Source of the DNA: Actinomadura xylanilytica
GTDB taxonomy: Bacteria; Actinomycetota; Actinomycetes; Streptosporangiales; Streptosporangiaceae
Direction: 5' to 3'
Length of the DNA stretch: 64,000 nucleotides
Assembly (NCBI RefSeq): GCF_030283145.1
Contig: NZ_JASNWE010000003.1
Coordinates: 1,240,001 to 1,304,000 of the forward strand
The stretch's first letter is position 1, and each line of letters opens with the position of its first letter. The position numbers were made by a program, and so were the translations under genes. Below the pieces are notes generated by a model that saw only the letters and a list, made by a program, of their open reading frames with translations, ran no database searches and was not told where the DNA came from. Positions 51,192 through 59,882 of the stretch are shown here, piece after piece.

Positions 51192-52805
51192 GTGAGTCCC
51201 CGCAGCCGCCACCGTTCCTCCGGGGATCCAGCGCGGGATCGACGCCCGCCGCCCTCGGACGAGGTCTTCGCGATCTTCGATGGGATGCTGCGCCATGCCC
51301 GGGAACTGCTGGCCGTGCGCAGCCCGCTCGACGCGGAGCTGATCGTCAGCGAGATCCTCGGCTCCTGGTGGGGGCACCGGGTCGCGGGCGGGGACGTCGA
51401 GCAGGTCATCGGCGAATCGCTGGTCGACCACGCCCGCCATGCCGGCACCCCTGCGGCGCTCGCGCTCCTCACCGGCATGGCCTACCTGGGCACCCCGCGC
51501 CAGGCGGCCAAGGCCGAACGCGCGGCCCTGGAGCTGATGGGCCGCGGCGTCGCCCGCCCAGGCTGGGCCGACCGCATCGGGATGGTCACCCCCGAAGAGT
51601 GCTTCGTCTCCCGTGACGTCTACGACGACCAGGATTCGGTCGTGTGCACCTACACCTACGGTGGTGCCGAGCGGCACGCCCTGGTGGTCCTGGTCGACCG
51701 CAACAAGGCGGGCGCGGTGCGGCAGCACGGCGACCTGAGCGCGCGGGCGCCGTCCAGCGGGATGGTCCGGGACGCCTGGGTCTCGTCCCAGGTCGACAAG
51801 CTGCTCGACCACTGCCGCAGGGAGGGGCGCGACAACCCGCTGATGCGGTTCGAGCAGCTCGACCCGCGCGACACCAAGGCCATGCTGCGCAGCGCCCTGG
51901 CGCTCACCGACGAGACCGACGACCCGCCGGTGAACGAGAACTTCGGTTCCTACCATGCCTTCGTGCGGGCGCGCGTGGGCGTCCTGCCGCCCGGCGGCCG
52001 GACGCCTCAGCCCCCGATGTACGGCCGTGACCGGCGGGCCACGATCGCCGCCCGGTTCCTCGCCTCGAGCGAGGCCGAGGACCTCTCGGACCGTTCGGCC
52101 GCGAGCCACTGCGTCGACCGGATCATCGACTACGGCTGCGCGCACGACTTCGGCCGCCCCCTGCGGGTCAGCCCGATCAAATGCGAGATGTTCCTGCTCG
52201 ACTGGCTGCCCCGCAAGGTGCTGCTCTCCGCCTCCGAGCAGGAGGCCGTGCCGCACGTGCTGGCCGCCTGGGTGCGGTGGGCGGGCAAGCGCACCGGGCT
52301 CCCCGAAGAGGGCGTCCGGGCCACGCTCGACGCCGTCTGGGACGCCACCGCCAAGTTCGCCGAGGCGTACCGCGACCCGTCCGCCTTCGGGCTGGACCGC
52401 GACCTGGTCGACCGGCTGCTGCCCGACGGCGAGATGGAGGCGCTGCCCCGCCGGGCGTTCGCGTTGCCGTTCCTGTCCGGCACGCACCGCCGGTCCGGCG
52501 GGCACGGCTCGGTCGACCTGTCCGCCCTCGACCCGGCCGACACCGCCGACCGGCGCATCATGCTCGAGTTCGAGCATCCCGGAGCCGCCGAGGAGCATCT
52601 TGACGCGCACGAACGGCTGACCGTGCGGCTCTGGAACGGCGACCCGCCGCAGCTGTGGGAGACCGCCCAGGCACTGCTGGACGTCGGGTTCGAACGCCAC
52701 GAGATCCTGCACAGGCTGATCGAGGTGCTCGACCGCTGCGGCCACGACGCGCGGGAGCTCCGGAAGGCGCTGCGTGTCCTCCGTCACGAAGCGCCGCCCG
52801 AGTGA
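51192..52805 (+). CDS. Conserved hypothetical protein with DUF1841-like C-terminus
   Basis: 537 residues from GTG. Soluble and helix-rich. Recurrent phrases are LIVSEILGSWWGHRVAGGDV, GTPAALALLTGMAYLGTPRQ, SSQVDKLLDHCRREGRDNPL and SPIKCEMFLLDWLPRKVLLS. The C-terminus WNGDPPQLWETAQALLDVGF with ERHEILHRLIEV resembles DUF1841 (short helical-hairpin domain). This actinobacterial family is uncharacterised. It is upstream of the TY-Chap pair on the same strand, separated by about 100 bp with a hairpin, so a shared transcript is possible. Confidence 0.7.
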   Translation: MSPRSRHRSSGDPARDRRPPPSDEVFAIFDGMLRHARELLAVRSPLDAELIVSEILGSWWGHRVAGGDVEQVIGESLVDHARHAGTPAALALLTGMAYLGTPRQAAKAERAALELMGRGVARPGWADRIGMVTPEECFVSRDVYDDQDSVVCTYTYGGAERHALVVLVDRNKAGAVRQHGDLSARAPSSGMVRDAWVSSQVDKLLDHCRREGRDNPLMRFEQLDPRDTKAMLRSALALTDETDDPPVNENFGSYHAFVRARVGVLPPGGRTPQPPMYGRDRRATIAARFLASSEAEDLSDRSAASHCVDRIIDYGCAHDFGRPLRVSPIKCEMFLLDWLPRKVLLSASEQEAVPHVLAAWVRWAGKRTGLPEEGVRATLDAVWDATAKFAEAYRDPSAFGLDRDLVDRLLPDGEMEALPRRAFALPFLSGTHRRSGGHGSVDLSALDPADTADRRIMLEFEHPGAAEEHLDAHERLTVRLWNGDPPQLWETAQALLDVGFERHEILHRLIEVLDRCGHDARELRKALRVLRHEAPPE

Positions 52806-52873
52806 ACTCCCGGTTTGCCAGAGGCGTCCACGACGACAATCATCGGAATCTCGGGCATCGGTCTCGCGGGGGC

Positions 52874-52890
52874 CCGGGGGTCGCCCCCGG
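52874..52890. terminator. Compact hairpin between the DUF1841-like and TY-Chap genes
   Basis: Perfect 7-bp stem CCGGGGG/CCCCCGG with TCG loop, just before the ribosome site of the next gene. Terminator or translational control element. Confidence 0.5.
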
Positions 52891-52908
52891 TCATAGGGAG
52901 TGATCTTG

Positions 52909-54456
52909 TTGGAGTGGTCCGAGTTCGCCCGGCGCCTGGGGCGTGAGCTGGCGAGCCTCGAACGGGACACCATCCTCATCGTGCGCGAGCGCGACGAGAG
53001 CCGCCACTACGTCCAGGCCATGCGCGAGCCCGACCGGCTCTACGCCGAGGCGGTCAGCAACAACTTCCTCGACGGCCCGCTGCTGCTGACGCTCGCCGAC
53101 GAGGAGGTCATGAGCGACGCCGGCTGGCGCCCGCCCGCCGACCCGGCGCCCCGCAACTGGTGGACCGAGCTGCCCGACTCCGGCGCGGACGACGGCATGC
53201 ACGCGGTCACGTCCGCCGACTACGGGCGGCTGGCCGACGTGATGGTCACCGCGCTGCGCGACGTCCAAGGCGTGCGGCGCCCGTCCGACCTGGTGTACGA
53301 GTCGTTCCACCGGCACGGCAACGGGCTGATCGAGCTGCTGGACTTCGGCATCGACACCGCCGACCCGTCCCGCGTCACCAAGCGCCGCTCCTCTGCGGCC
53401 GACATGGCCGAAGCCGCCGGAACGCCGCACGATCCCGTCCCGCTGCCTGCGGAGCCTCCTGGGGGCGTCCCGCCTGCCGACGGTGTCCCCCAGGCCGGAG
53501 AGTCCGTTTCGCCGTACGGGGGCCTTCCCGGGCTTGCACCAGTGCCCAGCCCGCGGCCGTCCGCCGACCCCCTGCCGGTGGCCGATCCACTGCCTGGGGC
53601 CGATCCGGTGCCGGTGCCGGTGGCAGAGACCGCCGGGACGACGGCTGAAGCCGACCTCCTGGAGGCGCGCCTCGCGGAGGCCAAGCAGCGCGGCGACCAC
53701 ACCACCTACTTCGAGCTGCTGCTCAGCGCCGACCTCGTGCTGCCCTCGAACGGCCGTCCTGAGGAGTCCCCGGAGGGCGGCGGGCTGCCCACGATCACGA
53801 TCGGCTCCGGCACGTACGCGACGGTGTTCACCTCGCCTGGAGCGCTCGCGCGCGCGGGCGGGCAGCAGCCCGCCCCGTACCGCCGCACCTCGTTCACGCG
53901 GCTCGCCACCGGCTGGCCCGATCCGGACTGGCAGCTCGCGATCAACGCCGGGCTGCCCAGTGAGATCCACCTCGACGCGGCCGCCATCGCCCGGCTCGAC
54001 GCGACCCAGCGGGCCGCCGCACCGGAACCGGTTCCCGGGCGGGCCGCCGCACCGGAACCCCTTCCCGAACCGGCTGCCGGGATCGACCCCAAGGATCCGT
54101 TCGAGCGCGGGACGGCCAGGCCGCATCCGACGCTGGAACCGCCCGTCCGCGAGGCCGGCACCCACGCCACCCACGCCGAGCCCCACACGGCGGTCGACGC
54201 CTTCACCGTCGCCGACCTCAACGCGGCGGTCGAGTCGGGCGGCGTCCCGGCAGCGCCCCTGGCGGCGCCGACCGTGCACCCCGAGCCGGCACCGGCCGCG
54301 CCGCAGACCCCGCGGATGCGCCCCCCGCACGGCACCCGGCTCTGGCACTGGCCCGGCGACGGCGAGCCGCCCGCTCCCGCGGCGGTCTACGACGCCATCG
54401 GCAAAGTCTGGGCGCCGGTGCGCGCCGACGTGGTCCCGGCTCCCGGGGCCGAGTGA
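52909..54456 (+). CDS. TY-Chap/SseB-like domain protein, copy 1
   Basis: 515 residues from a TTG at 52909 with GGGAG eight bases upstream. The homologous start of the next gene (MDWNDFAKRL aligned to MEWSEFARRL) supports it. N-terminal region (about 1-150) matches the TY-Chap chaperone-like fold: MEWSEFARRLGRELASLERD then VQAMREPDRLYAEAV and NWWTELP. A Pro-rich linker follows, then an SseB-like domain (DHTTYFELLLSADLVLPSNG, FTSPGALARAGG, TRLATGWPDPDWQLAINAGL). The C-terminus is Pro/Ala/Glu-rich and low complexity. No catalytic motif. Function unknown. SseB/TY-Chap proteins act in secretion-linked chaperoning in other bacteria (inference). Confidence 0.75.
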   Translation: MEWSEFARRLGRELASLERDTILIVRERDESRHYVQAMREPDRLYAEAVSNNFLDGPLLLTLADEEVMSDAGWRPPADPAPRNWWTELPDSGADDGMHAVTSADYGRLADVMVTALRDVQGVRRPSDLVYESFHRHGNGLIELLDFGIDTADPSRVTKRRSSAADMAEAAGTPHDPVPLPAEPPGGVPPADGVPQAGESVSPYGGLPGLAPVPSPRPSADPLPVADPLPGADPVPVPVAETAGTTAEADLLEARLAEAKQRGDHTTYFELLLSADLVLPSNGRPEESPEGGGLPTITIGSGTYATVFTSPGALARAGGQQPAPYRRTSFTRLATGWPDPDWQLAINAGLPSEIHLDAAAIARLDATQRAAAPEPVPGRAAAPEPLPEPAAGIDPKDPFERGTARPHPTLEPPVREAGTHATHAEPHTAVDAFTVADLNAAVESGGVPAAPLAAPTVHPEPAPAAPQTPRMRPPHGTRLWHWPGDGEPPAPAAVYDAIGKVWAPVRADVVPAPGAE

Positions 54457-54517
54457 GCCGCGCTCCGCTACCGTCGAGTAACGGCACCCCGACCATGGAC
54501 GCGAGAGTTGGATCCGA

Positions 54518-56206
54518 TTGGACTGGAACGACTTCGCCAAACGGCTGACCCTCGAGCTGACCCGCCTTCCGGTCAGGTCGTTCCTCATCGTGCAGGGGTC
54601 CAGCGGGCTGCCGTACGTGCAGGCCATGCGATCCGACGGGGCCCTCGACGCCGAGGCCGTTGCCAGCGTGTTCCTCCCCCGGCCGCTGTCCTCCCGGCAG
54701 GAGCGGCGGCTGGCCGCCCTCGGCTGGGAACGGCCCGACGACGGCGACCGGCAGAACTGGTGGCACCACATCGTGGTGCGCGAGCGGGGCGGCCGGTCCA
54801 CCACGGCGGACCTGCTCGAGGAGTGCGCGATGCTGGCGGGCCGGATGACCGGCGCCTTCAGGGACGTGTACCTGGTCGGCTCGCCGCTGGAGCTGGTCTA
54901 CCAGGCGAGCCGCAGCGGCCCCGACGAGGGTCCGCTCGCCCTGCCCGGACTCGGGATCCCACTGGCACTCCCTGAGGAGGACGAGCCGGCCGAGTCCGCC
55001 GATCTGGAGTCCATCCTCGCGTCCGCGCGCGAGCGAGGCGACCAGGACGGCTACCTGGGGCTGATCGCCAAGGCCGTCCTGTACCTACCCTCGCCCGGCG
55101 ACCCCGGCGCGGCGGACCACCAGTACGCGACCGCCCGTTTCGGCGACGGCACGTTCGTGCTCGCGTTCACCTCCACCGACGCGATGGCGCGGTCACTGCG
55201 CGGCCAGGCCGTCAACAACCGGTCGGCGTCGTTGGCGGACCTCGCGCGCGACTGGCCTGATCCGAACTGGCAGCTCGCGATCAACCCCGGCCTTCCCAGC
55301 GCCGCGTACCTGGACGCGAGCGTCCTTCTGTACCCGCTGGACGCGCCCCGCGACGGCGACGCTGCGCCCTCTTCCGGCCATGGCCAGGCTCCCCGTCCGC
55401 CGGGTCCGGCGTCCAATGGGCGCGGGACGCACTCGGGCCCCCCGTCCGGGCAGGGCTCGCACCGGTCCGCGCCGGGCGGTCCGCAGGCGAAGCGCGGTCC
55501 GCACACGCCGCAGCACGGCGCAGGCTCAGGCGGACGACTCGGGGCGCACGCCTCCAGTACCGGCGTCGGCTCCCCCGCTCCTGGAACGGACGCCCCGCTC
55601 TCCGAGCAGCCCTCGGCTCCGCGAGACCACATCGCGCCCCCGCCTGCACAGGGAGCGCAGCCTCCCGTGCAAGGGGCGCGGGCAGTTGAGTCCGGGCGGG
55701 GCGCGGCGGCCGGTCTGGTCGTCATGCAGAAAGTCATCCGGCCGGAGCACGTGCCGCACTATCTGGACGGCGGCTATGACCTGGTCGCCGGATACGTGCA
55801 CCGGCTCCAGGACGTGCGGGAGATGAACTCCCCCGCGCGGCTGGTCCGCGGCCTCGGTCTGATCTACCAGGGGTCGCCGTTCTCCACCGGCGACGAGGCG
55901 ATCCACGTGATCCGGTGGCCGGCCGTGAAACCGCCGCTGTTCCGGAGGCCGCTGGGCGGCATCGACGAATGGAGCATGGGCATCATCCCGGGCGGCTGGG
56001 TGATCGAGAAGGCGCCGTTCCCCGGGTCGGGCTACGCGCCGGGCGACGGTCCGCCGGTTCCCGAGTTCAAGACCGACAGCCAGCGGCTGCCGCACGGCGC
56101 GAGAATGTACCGGCTGAGCCGGTCGGGGACCGAGACCCTGCTGGCCGTCTTCGATGGCGATCAGCGCCGGTGGATCGGCCATCCGGCGGCAGGAGGGCGG
56201 GCATGA
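54518..56206 (+). CDS. TY-Chap/SseB-like domain protein, copy 2
   Basis: 562 residues from TTG with GAGAG upstream. N-terminal TY-Chap-like part (MDWNDFAKRLTLELTRLPVR), SseB-like middle (GDQDGYLGLIAKAVLYLPSP, FTSTDAMARSLRGQ, LARDWPDPNWQLAINPGLPS) and, unlike copy 1, an additional C-terminal domain after a low-complexity Gly/Ser/Pro linker. The last domain reads VIRPEHVPHYLDGGYDLVAG, RLVRGLGLIYQGSPFSTGDE, HVIRWPAVKPPLFRRPLGG and WSMGIIPGGWVIEKAPFPGS. I do not recognise it by name. It is a probable duplicate of copy 1 plus a fused domain. Overlaps the next gene by ATGA. Confidence 0.78.
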   Translation: MDWNDFAKRLTLELTRLPVRSFLIVQGSSGLPYVQAMRSDGALDAEAVASVFLPRPLSSRQERRLAALGWERPDDGDRQNWWHHIVVRERGGRSTTADLLEECAMLAGRMTGAFRDVYLVGSPLELVYQASRSGPDEGPLALPGLGIPLALPEEDEPAESADLESILASARERGDQDGYLGLIAKAVLYLPSPGDPGAADHQYATARFGDGTFVLAFTSTDAMARSLRGQAVNNRSASLADLARDWPDPNWQLAINPGLPSAAYLDASVLLYPLDAPRDGDAAPSSGHGQAPRPPGPASNGRGTHSGPPSGQGSHRSAPGGPQAKRGPHTPQHGAGSGGRLGAHASSTGVGSPAPGTDAPLSEQPSAPRDHIAPPPAQGAQPPVQGARAVESGRGAAAGLVVMQKVIRPEHVPHYLDGGYDLVAGYVHRLQDVREMNSPARLVRGLGLIYQGSPFSTGDEAIHVIRWPAVKPPLFRRPLGGIDEWSMGIIPGGWVIEKAPFPGSGYAPGDGPPVPEFKTDSQRLPHGARMYRLSRSGTETLLAVFDGDQRRWIGHPAAGGRA

Positions 56207-56571
56207 GCATCCGGCACGGGTTCTACGCGGGCTGGCGCGGCTCCGACTACGAGGCGAGCCCGGACGGCGACCGGGTGCGGCTGTATCGGACGCGGCCCGC
56301 CGAGGGCTTCGCCCCGGTCACCGCGGGCAGGTACGTCCGGGTCGTGGCCGCGGCGGAGGTCGACCACCTGTCGTACGTGAGCACCTCGTGCACATGGCGC
56401 GGGGAGCCGTTCGTGGTCCTCGGCGAACATGACGAGTGGCTGCGGGTCGAGTACAGCGGCGGGAAGGCCCCGGTGGCCGAACGGCTCGGGCTCGAGGGGT
56501 TCGACCGGGGGGTCTACCAGGCGTGGGCGCCCCGGGCCGAGATCGAGGACATCCACGAGAAGACCGCCTGA
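56203..56571 (+). CDS. Small companion protein of the TY-Chap gene
   Basis: 122 residues with AGGAGG upstream, start overlapping the previous stop. Reads MSIRHGFYAGWRGSDYEASP, DGDRVRLYRTRPAEGFAPVT then YVRVVAAAEVDHLSYVSTSC and CTWRGEPFVVLGEHDEWLRV. A small soluble beta-rich protein without a familiar motif. Tight coupling to copy 2 suggests they act together. Family not identified. Confidence 0.72.
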   Translation: MSIRHGFYAGWRGSDYEASPDGDRVRLYRTRPAEGFAPVTAGRYVRVVAAAEVDHLSYVSTSCTWRGEPFVVLGEHDEWLRVEYSGGKAPVAERLGLEGFDRGVYQAWAPRAEIEDIHEKTA

Positions 56572-56761
56572 GGTCGACGAGGGCGGCCGTACCGAGGTCC
56601 GGCCGCGTCGATGTACGAGCCGGCGTCAGCACGGGCTCAGCGGCGCGCTGGGGGCCGGGACGGTGACCTTGCGGGCGGAAGCGGGGACACTGCGGGGAGG
56701 GGCGTCGCCCGGGGTGGGCTCGCCGTGATCAGGTCCGGGGGATCGGTGGTAGATCTGAGGC

Positions 56762-56854
56762 ATGGCGGTCATCGGAATCAACGCCGACCTGGGCGAGGAG
56801 CCCGGCACCCGGGTGCCCGGGGGCGGCCCGGCACCGTTCGGCGAGATCGCGTGA
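56762..56854 (+). pseudogene. pxpA: Collapsed pxpA (LamB/YcsF) remnant
   Basis: A 30-codon frame reading MAVIGINADLGEEPGTRVPG then GGPAPFGEIA. INADLGE is the N-terminal signature of 5-oxoprolinase subunit A, and PFGEIA resembles its C-terminal end, but the roughly 220 residues between are absent. The TGA overlaps the pxpB start as GTGA, the normal coupling of intact pxpABC operons. Two copies of GCCCGGCACC (56800-56809 and 56826-56835) flank the joint, suggesting an internal in-frame deletion. A real but very short gene is less likely. Confidence 0.6.
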
Positions 56855-57471
56855 AGGTCCGGCGGGCCGGCGACACGGCCCTGCTCGTGGAGACCGCCGA
56901 CCTGGCCACCGCGCACCGGCTACACGCAGCGATCCGCGCCGCCGCGCCGCGCGGTGTCATCGACGTGGTTCCGGGTGAACGCACCGTCCTGGTCGTCGCC
57001 GACGCGCGTCAATGCGACCTCGGGCGCCTGGCCGCATGGCTGCCCACACTGCCGCTGCCAGAGCGGCCGGACGACGGCATGGCCCCGGTGGAGATTCCGG
57101 TCGTGTACGACGGCGAGGATCTGGACGAGGTCGCCGGGCTCACCGGCCTGTCCCGCACGGAGGTCGTCCAACGGCACACCGCCGCCTCCTACACCGTGGC
57201 GTACCTGGGCTTCTCTCCTGGCTTCGGCTACCTGACCGGTTTGGACCCCGCACTGCACGTGTCCCGCCGCGAGTCGCCCCGCACTGCGGTGCCGGCCGGT
57301 TCGGTGGCCATCGCCGGACCGTATGCCGCCGTGTACCCGTCGCGGTCACCGGGCGGATGGCGGTTGCTCGGGCGCAGTCGGCTCCCGCTGTGGGACGTGA
57401 CCCGCGATCCGCCGTCACTGCTCCAGCCCGGCGCGCACGTCCGTTTCGTCGCCGACGAGGAGGCCCGTTGA
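56851..57471 (+). CDS. pxpB: 5-oxoprolinase subunit B
   Basis: 206 residues from GTG at 56851. Characteristic KipI/PxpB motifs: RRAGDTALLVET at the start, PVVYDGEDLDEVAGLTGLSR in the middle and HTAASYTVAYLGFSPGFGYL with YLTGLDPALHVSRRESPRTA. The C-terminus GGWRLLGRSRLPLWDVTRDP is also diagnostic. PxpB with PxpC phosphorylates 5-oxoproline for hydrolysis to glutamate by PxpA. Overlaps pxpC by TTGA. Its first partner, pxpA, has been reduced to a remnant. Confidence 0.9.
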   Translation: MKVRRAGDTALLVETADLATAHRLHAAIRAAAPRGVIDVVPGERTVLVVADARQCDLGRLAAWLPTLPLPERPDDGMAPVEIPVVYDGEDLDEVAGLTGLSRTEVVQRHTAASYTVAYLGFSPGFGYLTGLDPALHVSRRESPRTAVPAGSVAIAGPYAAVYPSRSPGGWRLLGRSRLPLWDVTRDPPSLLQPGAHVRFVADEEAR

Positions 57472-58316
57472 TCGAGGTCGTCCGGCCCGGTCCGCTGGCG
57501 ACCGTGCAGGATCTCGGCAGGCCCGGTCACGCGCACCTGGGCGTGCCGTGTTCAGGGGCGGCCGACGGGCGCGCGTTCAGGCTGGCCAACCGTCTCGTCG
57601 GCAATCCTGAGAGCGCGGCGGGGGTGGAGTTCACCGTCGGCGGTGGCGCCCTGCGCTTCCGGCGTCCCGCCTGGGTGGCCGTCACGGGCGCACCGCTTCC
57701 CGTGCGGATCGACGGCCGCGCGTGCGGCATGAACGCGCCGTGTCGCGTCTCTGTAGGCGGACTGCTCGAACTCGGCCATCCCCAGTTCGGCCTCCGCAGC
57801 TATCTGGCGGTGCGCGGCGGCATCACCGTGGACGAGGTCCTCGGCAGCCGCGCCACGGACCTGTTGTCCGGTCTCGGCCCCGCGCCGCTGGCCGAGGGCG
57901 ACCGGCTGCCCGTCGGGCCGACTGCGGGCCTGGAGGACATCCTGGTGGACGCCGCCCCCGTCGTCCCGCTGCCAGAGGTCCCCATCCTGCGGATCACGCC
58001 CGGCCCTCGCGACGACTGGTTCACCGGCGAGGCGCTGACGTCCCTCACCTCGGCGACGTTCGAGGTGTCGCCGGAGAGCAACCGCGTGGGCGTCCGCCTG
58101 ACCGGCCCGCGCCTCGAACGGGCCCGCGAGGGGGAGCTGAGCAGCGAGGGAATGGTCACCGGAGCGCTTCAGGTGCCGCCCAGCGGCCTGCCGATCATCG
58201 TCCTCGCCGATCATCCGACGACGGGCGGCTACCCGGTGGTCGCGGTCCTGGCGTCGGCCGACGTCCCCATGGCCGCCCAGCTACGTCCCGGACAGCGGAT
58301 CCGCTTCCGCGCCTGA
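57468..58316 (+). CDS. pxpC: 5-oxoprolinase subunit C
   Basis: 282 residues from a TTG overlapping the pxpB stop. Biotin-dependent carboxylase-like/KipA family: VVRPGPLATVQDLGRPGHAH at the start, FRLANRLVGNPESAAGVEFT, then LRITPGPRDDWFTGEALTSL and SNRVGVRLTGPRLERAREGE and near the end GLPIIVLADHPTTGGYPVVA. Length is typical. It forms the PxpBC complex. In Bacillus the pair also acts as the KipIA system controlling sporulation kinase. Confidence 0.9.
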   Translation: MIEVVRPGPLATVQDLGRPGHAHLGVPCSGAADGRAFRLANRLVGNPESAAGVEFTVGGGALRFRRPAWVAVTGAPLPVRIDGRACGMNAPCRVSVGGLLELGHPQFGLRSYLAVRGGITVDEVLGSRATDLLSGLGPAPLAEGDRLPVGPTAGLEDILVDAAPVVPLPEVPILRITPGPRDDWFTGEALTSLTSATFEVSPESNRVGVRLTGPRLERAREGELSSEGMVTGALQVPPSGLPIIVLADHPTTGGYPVVAVLASADVPMAAQLRPGQRIRFRA

Positions 58317-58385
58317 CCGTCCGTCACAGTGCGGGCCGTTGGGCCGGCAGCCCCTCTCGGGTACGGGACGTGGGGACGGCCCAGG

Positions 58386-59084
58386 TCAGGTGAGGGCGCC
58401 AGGGGCGGGGTGGTCCAGGTGGGCGATGTCGTTGAAGCCCCGAATGGACAACTGCCCTTCGAGCACCACTATCCGGGAGATCGATCCGTTGTCTGGGGCG
58501 AGGAAGGCGAACGGGCGGGAGCCGGTGGCGAGGGCGAGTGCCTGCGCGATGACGCCACCGTGGGTGAACGCCGCGACGCGCCCGCCTGGATGCGCGCCGG
58601 CCATCCGCTCCAGGCTCTCCCGGACGCGGCGGGCGAACTCCTCACCCGGCTCGGCCCCGGGAACCACGTCCCAACGTTCCTCCGCCCACATGCGCTGCGC
58701 GATCGGATCGTTCTCGGCGACCTTCTTACGGAAGAGCCCACCCTCCCACTCCCCCAGGTGCACCTCACGGAGCCCCGCCTCCACGGCGGGCGTGAGGCCG
58801 AGCCGCTTCGCCAGCGGCGCGGCCGTCTGGGCGGTGCGGCGCAGCGGGGTCACATAGAGCGCGTCGAACGGCTCGGCGCCGAGCCGTTCGCCCACCTGCG
58901 CGGCCTGCTCGCGCCCCTCCGGGGCGAGGTCGGGATCGCCCTGCCCGTCCACCAAGGGGAACGGGATGTCCGGCCGGGCGGGCCGGGAGGCGCCGTGCCG
59001 GATCAGCAGCAGTTCGGTGGCGCCGGGCGGCGCCTCGTAGCGGGTCTGCCGGTACTCTTCCGGCGCGTCGTCCTGGGGGCTCAC
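58386..59084 (-). CDS. Histidine phosphatase family protein
   Basis: 232 residues from a GTG at 59084. TAGGGT ends seven bases upstream, a leaderless arrangement. A longer frame exists upstream, but the promoter lies inside it. Phosphoglycerate-mutase-like features: LLLIRHGASRPARP (RHG with the phospho-acceptor His), LAPEGREQAAQVGERLGA, VTPLRRTAQTAAPLA (second Arg), then VAAFTHGGVIAQALALATGS with the second His. Substrate unknown: phosphoglycerate, a sugar phosphate or a cofactor intermediate. Confidence 0.9.
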   Translation of the reverse strand: MSPQDDAPEEYRQTRYEAPPGATELLLIRHGASRPARPDIPFPLVDGQGDPDLAPEGREQAAQVGERLGAEPFDALYVTPLRRTAQTAAPLAKRLGLTPAVEAGLREVHLGEWEGGLFRKKVAENDPIAQRMWAEERWDVVPGAEPGEEFARRVRESLERMAGAHPGGRVAAFTHGGVIAQALALATGSRPFAFLAPDNGSISRIVVLEGQLSIRGFNDIAHLDHPAPGALT

Positions 59085-59150
59085 GCGTCGCACCCTAACC
59101 GGTGGCCCGAACGGGAGGGACGCCACTCCCCCGGTCCCAGACGCGCCGGT

Positions 59151-59759
59151 CTAGCGGGCCGGACCTGCGAGGGCGCGGTGCAGGAGGTCCAGTACGTCCG
59201 CGACGACCTTGTCCACGTCGATGGGACCACCGGCGGCGATGAGGTCGTCGAGCAGCCCGTCCACACCGTGGTAGACCATTCGCAGGGTCGCGGCCGGATC
59301 TCCGGCCTGGAGGGCACCGGCCCGCGCGCCCCGGCCCACGTACTCGCAGATGAGGTCGATCACCCGCTGGTTGGCCTGCTTGCAGATCTCCAGGGCCTTG
59401 GCGTTGGCGGACCCGTACACGATGCTGTGCAGGTCGGCGTTGCGCACCGCGTGCCCGACCAGTTCGGTGAACAGCCGGTCGAGCGTCGGCCACCAGTCGC
59501 CGCCCTCTTCCAGGATGTCCTGCGCGGTGGACGCGATCGCGTCCACGTAGCGTTCCCAGAGCGCCCCGAGCAGATGGTCCTTGGACTCGTAGTAGAGGTA
59601 GAAGGTGCCCTTGCCTATGTCGGCGGCGGCGGCGAGATCGCCGATCGTCGCGGCGGCGAATCCGATGGAGCCGAAGACCTCCCGCCCCCCGCGCAGGATG
59701 TCCTCCCGCCGGTCCATCGGGCTCTTGGTCACCCGCCTGCGCCGCACTTGAGCACCCAT
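59151..59759 (-). CDS. TetR/AcrR family regulator of the adjacent MFS gene
   Basis: 202 residues from an ATG at 59759 with GGGAGGG six bases upstream. The HTH region is PMDRREDILRGGREVFGSIG then AATIGDLAAAADIGKGTFYL and YYESKDHLLGALWERYVDAI. The C-terminal ligand domain is a typical TetR bundle. It is divergent from the MFS transporter, and the intergenic region contains three copies of an inverted TGACTGA/TCAGTCA sequence. This arrangement is typical of autoregulated drug-export control. Confidence 0.92.
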   Translation of the reverse strand: MGAQVRRRRVTKSPMDRREDILRGGREVFGSIGFAAATIGDLAAAADIGKGTFYLYYESKDHLLGALWERYVDAIASTAQDILEEGGDWWPTLDRLFTELVGHAVRNADLHSIVYGSANAKALEICKQANQRVIDLICEYVGRGARAGALQAGDPAATLRMVYHGVDGLLDDLIAAGGPIDVDKVVADVLDLLHRALAGPAR

Positions 59760-59802
59760 GACGCCCTCCCCCATCACCGTCGACGCTATCCACCCTATCC
59801 GG

Positions 59803-59867
59803 GTGACCGCCGTTCAGTCAGTTGACTGACCGCCGGTCATTGGGATTGACTGACCGTCGTTCAGTCA
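59803..59867. promoter_or_regulatory. Three clustered TetR operators between regulator and MFS gene
   Basis: Sites at 59803-59820, 59823-59840 and 59847-59867. The last has arms TGACTGA and TCAGTCA with a CG-rich centre, and the first two carry the same half-sites (GTTCAGTC, TGACTGACCG). Positions between divergent starts fit repression of both genes. Confidence 0.8.
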
Positions 59868-59882
59868 CCCGGGAGGACCGCG

